Under the pieces are notes generated by a model that was given only the letters and a program-made list of their open reading frames with translations, was not told the origin of the DNA and did not search any database. Source: Paenibacillus xylanilyticus (GTDB lineage Bacteria > Bacillota > Bacilli > Paenibacillales > Paenibacillaceae). From it: 64,000 nt of DNA. Position 1 is the first letter of the stretch; every line of letters begins with the position of its first letter. The position numbers and the translations under genes were made by a program. Of the stretch, positions 59,909 through 64,000 are shown piece by piece. The DNA lies in NCBI RefSeq assembly GCF_013359935.1, contig NZ_JABMCB010000192.1, positions 372,001 to 436,000 of the forward strand. The letters run 5' to 3'.

Positions 59909-62900
59909 AGCCGATTTTATTAAAAGTGGCCGGTCTGCAGAGCTACCGTGAAGCACAGGAAGTTGATTTTACGGTACTGACGGAAACCGGATTGTTCGGC
60001 ATCTTCGGTCCAACGGGGAGCGGGAAATCTTCCTTGCTGGACGCCATTACCCTTGCAATGTACGGCAAGGTGGAACGGGCGGTTAACGGGACGCAGGGCA
60101 TCATGAATCATGCTGAGGATGCGCTATCGGTGGCTTTTACCTTCGAACTGTCATCGGCTGAAGGGACACGGAGATTTCGGGTGGAACGGCGTTTTAAACG
60201 TAACAATGAAATATCTGTAAGCAATACGATCAGCAAATTCATTGAGACTGTAAACGGAGAGGAACAGGTGCTTGCTGATAAACTGGCCGATGTTAACCGC
60301 TGCGTTGAAGAAGTGATTGGCCTTAAAATGGATGACTTTACGCGAGCCGTTGTGCTGCCGCAGGGTAAATTTGCTGAGTTTCTATCCCTGAAAGGCAGTG
60401 AACGACGACAGATGCTGCAGCGTCTGTTCCATTTGGAGAAATATGGAGATCAGCTTGCCATTAAGCTGAGCCGGCGAGTGAAAGATAACGATATGGTTCA
60501 TCAAGCTCTCCTGGCAGAGCAGCAGGGTCTTGGCAATGCGAGCAAGGAAACGTTGGAAGAAACCAGACGACTTCTCCAAGAGGCTGTAAAGAATGCAGAA
60601 CTCTCCCGGAAAATTCTGGATGAAGCAACGAAGGAAGCTGAGCAGCTGGGAAAAATACGTGAATGGAGTCAAGAGCGCCAGAGGCGTCTGGAAGAACAGC
60701 AAAAGCTCAAAATCCTTGAACCTGAGATCGAAACAGGTGAACAACGGTTGAAACAGGCTGGTGCAGCCGAGGCCATATTACCTGCACTTCAGACCATGCG
60801 GGATGCTGTAACAGAGCAGAAGCTGCGACAAACTGCAGCTGCAACAGCCCATGAACAAGCTGTGGAACACGAACGGTTATCTGTTCTTGAAGCAGAGAAG
60901 GCTGATACGGCGCGTATGCAGTTGGCTGAGAGTGAACCGAAACTATTGCTCCGGCTGGAACAATTGGAACAGGCCAAAGAGCTGCAGCGGGAACGGGACG
61001 GTCTGCAAGAGGACGGTGCCCGTCTGAAGCGGCTCCTGGAGCAGGGGCAGGCTGAGCAGGCTGTCCTTGGCCAGCAGCTGGAAAAGGAAAAAGAACTGCA
61101 GCAGCGTGGACGCAAACGCAGAGAAGAGTTGCAGGAAAGTCTAAAGCCGAATGAAGTCAAGGCTGAGGAGCGAAGACAGCTGCAAGCTGCACTTGAGCTT
61201 CGGCATCGACTGGATACGGCCGCAGAACAGCTGCGACAGAACCAGGCTGAAATGGAAACCTACAAGCAGTCTGCGAATTTGGCAGCCGAGAAGCTGCAGA
61301 CGGCGGCCGGCGAAGAGAGCCGCCTGAATGAACGGCGTCAGCTTCTGGTCGAACAGGCGTCAGCGGGTCTTGAGGCCCTGCTGGCCTGTGAGCAGGACGT
61401 TGGCCGCGAACAGAGCCTGCTGGCCTGGGCGGAGGAGCAGCTGCGTGGCTCGATGCGCGAGCAGGAGCTTCACCGGCTATCCTCCGCCTTGCGCGCCGAG
61501 CTGCGTGACGGCGAGCCTTGCCCGGTGTGCGGCTCCGCACACCACCCGCTCCCGGCTGCACCGCCGGGAGAAGGTCCGCACGCAGGCGATGCGGACCTCG
61601 AACTGCTGCGCAGCCTGCAGGCGGAGCTGCAGGAGCTGCGCTTCGGGCTGCGCCAGCAGCTGCACGAACGTCGCAGCCTGCTGACGCAGCTTGGCGCTGC
61701 GGCCGGCGAAGCTCCGGCCGCAGCCGAGGCCGCGCCTGCGGCTGCGGAGCCTGAGCCCGCCGGTTCGCCCGCACACGGGCGCTCCCCGGCGGACTGGGCA
61801 GCGCGAGCCGCCGCACTGCGCGAAGCCGCGCGGGCGCTGGCTGACGCTGCAGCGCAAGTGCAAGCGGAAGCCGCCGCGTTACAGCAGGCGGCTGTGGGTG
61901 CGCAGCAGCGCCGCATGGAAGCGGCTGCCGCGCAGGAGGCCGGCCGTGCCGGGCTCGTCCAGGCGGAACGCAAGCTGGCCGAGAGTGAGGCAGCTGCAGC
62001 TGCACTGCAAGGCCGCTGGGCCGCCGAACTGCCGGGCATCGCCCAGGAGGAGGCTGTCGCCCTTCATCAGGCGATGCAGGAACGCGATGCACGTGCTGAA
62101 GACATTAAGGAACGGCTGAACAAAAGTGTCACCTTCCTGGAAGAGAAGGAGCAATTGGTACAGTCCCTTCACCAGAAACTTGTTGAACTGGACAAACAGC
62201 TGATCCAGTGGCAGACCGAGTGGCAAGGGAATAACAAACAGCTGTCTGAAAAGGAAGAACGACTGCGCCAATGGGTGGGCGAGCAACGAGTGGAGGAATT
62301 GATCGCCGCTGCCGAGTCCCATCTGGATGGACTACGAAAAGCAGCTGCCGACTCGGCCCAGCGCTTCAAAGAAGCGGACGCCCTGAAACAGGAGTCCGCC
62401 AAAAAAGACGTTATGGCTAGGCAGGCCTTGGCCTCAGCGGCGGAACATCTGGATCAGGCAGTTGCACGCTGGCAGCAATTGCTGGTTCAATCTCCATTCG
62501 ACTCTGAACAAGCTGTTCTGGAAGCGGCCATTCCTTCGGAAGAGGCTGAGCGTTTGGCAGCAAACATTCAGCATCATCGTGAACGCGAACGTGAACTGGC
62601 TTCACAGCTGCGTGAACTTGAGCAGAAGCTCGGTGGAGCAGAAGTGTCCGAAGAGCAGTGGGTATCCTGTACGGAACGTCTGAAGTTGAGACGCGCCGAG
62701 GATGAAGCTGCACTAAGTGCCAAGGCACGTGCAGAACGGGATCTGGAGGATGTTCAGCAGCGTCATGTTCGCTGGACCGAACTGGAGAACAAACGGGTAG
62801 AAGTAAGTCATCAAGGGGAGCTGCTCAGCAAACTTCAGGCTGCCTTCAGGGGAAATGCTTTTGTAGAGTATATTGCTGAAGAACAACTCATGCAGGTGAG

Positions 62901-63324
62901 CCAAGCTGCCTCACAGCGCCTACGATTTTTGACCAAACAGCGGTATTCGCTCGAGGTGGACTCGGGCGGCGGATTTGTTATCTGTGATGATGCAAACGGA
63001 GGGGTTAAACGTCCGGTATCCACCTTGTCAGGCGGCGAAACATTTTTGACCTCCTTGTCCCTGGCATTGGCCTTGTCTGCCCAGATTCAGCTGCGTGGTC
63101 AGTATCCACTGCAATTTTTCTTCCTGGATGAAGGGTTTGGTACGCTGGACCCTGAACTGCTGGATACCGTAATTACATCGCTGGAGAAACTGCATGATGA
63201 CCGTCTAGCTGTCGGAGTCATAAGCCACGTGCCGGAGCTGCGGGCTCGTCTGCCACGCAAGCTTGTTATTATTCCTGCAAACGAGGCTGGGGGCGGCTCT
63301 CGGGTGGTATTGGAAAGCCTTTAA
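59905..63324 (+). CDS. sbcC: Exonuclease subunit SbcC (Rad50-like ATPase)
   Basis: SbcC is the SMC-like ATPase of the SbcCD nuclease. The 1139-residue product has Walker A GPTGSGKSSLLDAI (about 36-49), long coiled coils, the zinc hook CPVCGSAHHP near residue 538, the ABC signature STLSGGETFLTSLSLALALS (about 1037-1056) and Walker B FFFLDEGFGTLD. From about 61370 to 62060 the DNA is visibly richer in GC, and the protein there is Ala/Glu/Arg-rich (for example AAAGEAPAAAEAAPAAAEPEPAG), unlike the Lys/Gln-rich coil on either side. GGAAGGAAG precedes the ATG, which overlaps the sbcD stop. Confidence 0.97.
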   Translation: MKPILLKVAGLQSYREAQEVDFTVLTETGLFGIFGPTGSGKSSLLDAITLAMYGKVERAVNGTQGIMNHAEDALSVAFTFELSSAEGTRRFRVERRFKRNNEISVSNTISKFIETVNGEEQVLADKLADVNRCVEEVIGLKMDDFTRAVVLPQGKFAEFLSLKGSERRQMLQRLFHLEKYGDQLAIKLSRRVKDNDMVHQALLAEQQGLGNASKETLEETRRLLQEAVKNAELSRKILDEATKEAEQLGKIREWSQERQRRLEEQQKLKILEPEIETGEQRLKQAGAAEAILPALQTMRDAVTEQKLRQTAAATAHEQAVEHERLSVLEAEKADTARMQLAESEPKLLLRLEQLEQAKELQRERDGLQEDGARLKRLLEQGQAEQAVLGQQLEKEKELQQRGRKRREELQESLKPNEVKAEERRQLQAALELRHRLDTAAEQLRQNQAEMETYKQSANLAAEKLQTAAGEESRLNERRQLLVEQASAGLEALLACEQDVGREQSLLAWAEEQLRGSMREQELHRLSSALRAELRDGEPCPVCGSAHHPLPAAPPGEGPHAGDADLELLRSLQAELQELRFGLRQQLHERRSLLTQLGAAAGEAPAAAEAAPAAAEPEPAGSPAHGRSPADWAARAAALREAARALADAAAQVQAEAAALQQAAVGAQQRRMEAAAAQEAGRAGLVQAERKLAESEAAAAALQGRWAAELPGIAQEEAVALHQAMQERDARAEDIKERLNKSVTFLEEKEQLVQSLHQKLVELDKQLIQWQTEWQGNNKQLSEKEERLRQWVGEQRVEELIAAAESHLDGLRKAAADSAQRFKEADALKQESAKKDVMARQALASAAEHLDQAVARWQQLLVQSPFDSEQAVLEAAIPSEEAERLAANIQHHRERERELASQLRELEQKLGGAEVSEEQWVSCTERLKLRRAEDEAALSAKARAERDLEDVQQRHVRWTELENKRVEVSHQGELLSKLQAAFRGNAFVEYIAEEQLMQVSQAASQRLRFLTKQRYSLEVDSGGGFVICDDANGGVKRPVSTLSGGETFLTSLSLALALSAQIQLRGQYPLQFFFLDEGFGTLDPELLDTVITSLEKLHDDRLAVGVISHVPELRARLPRKLVIIPANEAGGGSRVVLESL

Positions 63325-63393
63325 AAACGTGATCTGTTTTTCTTCGCCAAGTCTTAAATTATGTAATGACTGCCATTATCCTTTAGTAGATCC

Positions 63394-63407
63394 TTCAGTC
63401 GACTGAA
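63394..63407. repeat. Perfect 14-bp palindrome
   Basis: TTCAGTCGACTGAA reads identically on both strands. It lies 70 bases after sbcC and 85 bases before the candidate promoter at 63493, so it could be a protein binding site; nothing in the sequence names the protein. Confidence 0.6.
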
Positions 63408-63492
63408 TTCCGGAGTGGAGAATGGGAATCATATTTCTTTTACTCCCCTGAATTGAGTGAGATACCTCACAGATACAGGTTCAACCTGCTGT

Positions 63493-63620
63493 TATACTAC
63501 AGTCAAGCCGACATACCTTATGTTAAGTACCCCGGCGGACGTTTGATCAGGAAGTTTCCTGGTTAGACGTCCGTGGCAGCAGATTTCATTCGAAATCCGC
63601 TCACGGGGTACTTTTTTTTG
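63493..63620 (+). ncRNA. Candidate structured small RNA with its own promoter and terminator
   Basis: An extended -10 box, TGtTATACT (TATACT at 63493-63498), would start transcription near 63505. About 20 bases later, AAGTACCCCG (63525-63534) pairs perfectly with CGGGGTACTT (63604-63613), followed by a run of T to 63619. Inside are two arms: GGACGT...ACGTCC (63537-63572) with an inner CAGGAA/TTCCTG helix, and GCaGATTTC-ATTC-GAAATCcGC (63579-63600). This is a three-way junction closed by an intrinsic terminator, so the transcript would be about 115 bases. I do not recognise a known RNA class; it could also be a leader or attenuator for the next gene. Confidence 0.55.
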
Positions 63621-63699
63621 CGTGAACCTTGAGTGTCAATTCGCCCAGATCTGAATACCATGGAAGGGTGATGAAGCACGATAAGGGAGGCGTACTGAA

Positions 63700-64000
63700 G
63701 TGGAAAAGGTGGAAGCGAAGAAATTATGCAAGGAACACATGCATCGTTATGTTTGTGTACAGATGAAGGACGGAAGCCATTTTGATGGAATCATGGAAAA
63801 TGTGGATGACGACATGATTTATTTGGCTGTCCCTGTCGGTCCTGAAGCTCTAGCAAATCATGCAAACTGGGGAGCAAACGCAATGCCGGGAGCAGGGTAT
63901 CCTGCCCCTCATACTCGCGGATTTTATCCGGGATACGGATACCCGTACCCATATCCCTATCCATACTATGGTTACGGTCGCAGACGTTTTAACAGACTGG
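63700..64000 (+). CDS. Small protein with possible Sm-like N-terminus and Tyr/Pro-rich tail (partial)
   Basis: The frame starts at a GTG at 63700 (GGGAGG 9 bases upstream) and runs off the window after 100 codons. The N-terminus, HRYVCVQMKDGSHFDGIMENVDDDMIYLAVPVG (about 15-47), has the strand-turn-strand look of a small Sm-like or SH3-like barrel, as in several spore coat-associated proteins. The rest is Gly/Pro/Tyr-rich with GYGYPYPYPYPYYGYG and ends in Arg-rich RRRFNRL. Such tails are common in spore coat proteins. I do not recognise the family; coat association is inference from composition. Confidence 0.7.
   Translation, partial: MEKVEAKKLCKEHMHRYVCVQMKDGSHFDGIMENVDDDMIYLAVPVGPEALANHANWGANAMPGAGYPAPHTRGFYPGYGYPYPYPYPYYGYGRRRFNRL

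Noticed and set aside
61157..62092. Long minus-strand and out-of-frame open frames inside sbcC
   Set aside because: They arise because the local GC-rich sequence lacks stop codons. Products are Ala/Arg/Pro-rich with no motifs, while the sbcC frame is continuous with clear domains.

Overview
The window is a stretch of chromosome from an endospore-forming, genetically competent member of the Bacillales, most likely Paenibacillus. This rests on spore genes (spoVAC/AD/AEb, gpr, spoIIP), the comER/comEA/comEB/comEC locus, a leucyl T-box, a perfect CIRCE operator, strong Shine-Dalgarno sites with frequent GTG/TTG starts, mid-range GC, and gene order matching the Bacillus subtilis yqeG-to-yqeW and addBA-sbcDC regions. 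The genus is inferred; only the order is well supported. I see no phage, insertion sequence, CRISPR array, rRNA or tRNA gene.

Layout. 1-2935: the end of an M42 peptidase gene on the minus strand, a tiny membrane protein, and a minimal spoVA operon (dipicolinate channel). 3067-7512: an operon of MoxR ATPase, DUF58 protein and membrane transglutaminase. 7537-13882: a housekeeping run (yqeG, yqeH, aroE, yhbY, nadD, yqeK, rsfS, cvfB-like, yqeM) covering ribosome assembly, NAD and shikimate synthesis. 14002-17833: a phosphotransferase and T-box-controlled leuS. 17814-23043: the competence locus for DNA uptake. 23156-27849: a lineage-specific insert relative to B. subtilis, with a secreted stalk-domain protein, a small unknown gene, and an ECF sigma/anti-sigma pair with a recognisable ECF-type promoter. 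28108-36472: holA, rpsT (minus), gpr, spoIIP, yqxA, lepA, hemW and an acetyltransferase.

36547-46919: the heat-shock operon hrcA-grpE-dnaK-dnaJ under CIRCE, then a three-gene small-protein cassette (two related proteins flanking a YfhD-like one), then prmA, a site-2 protease homologue, rsmE and mtaB. 46960-48448: a NUDIX hydrolase and a Na/Pi cotransporter (minus). 48564-49139: three tandem copies of a ~207-bp repeat that can fold into a long hairpin; a shorter relative lies at the end of addA. 49203-63324: an rlmI-like methyltransferase, addB-addA (recombination nuclease) and sbcD-sbcC (hairpin nuclease). 63325-64000: a candidate promoter-plus-terminator unit for a ~115-nt structured RNA, then a partial gene for a protein with a possible Sm-like N-terminus and a Tyr/Pro-rich tail.

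Most of the window is conserved core. The features least explained by known families are the tandem palindromic repeat and its dispersed relative, the structured RNA unit at 63493-63620, the sigma/anti-sigma island, the extra inverted repeat around the hrcA -35 box, and the GC-rich Ala-rich block inside sbcC. All coordinates and motifs were read by eye; family assignments come from motif recognition, not database searches.
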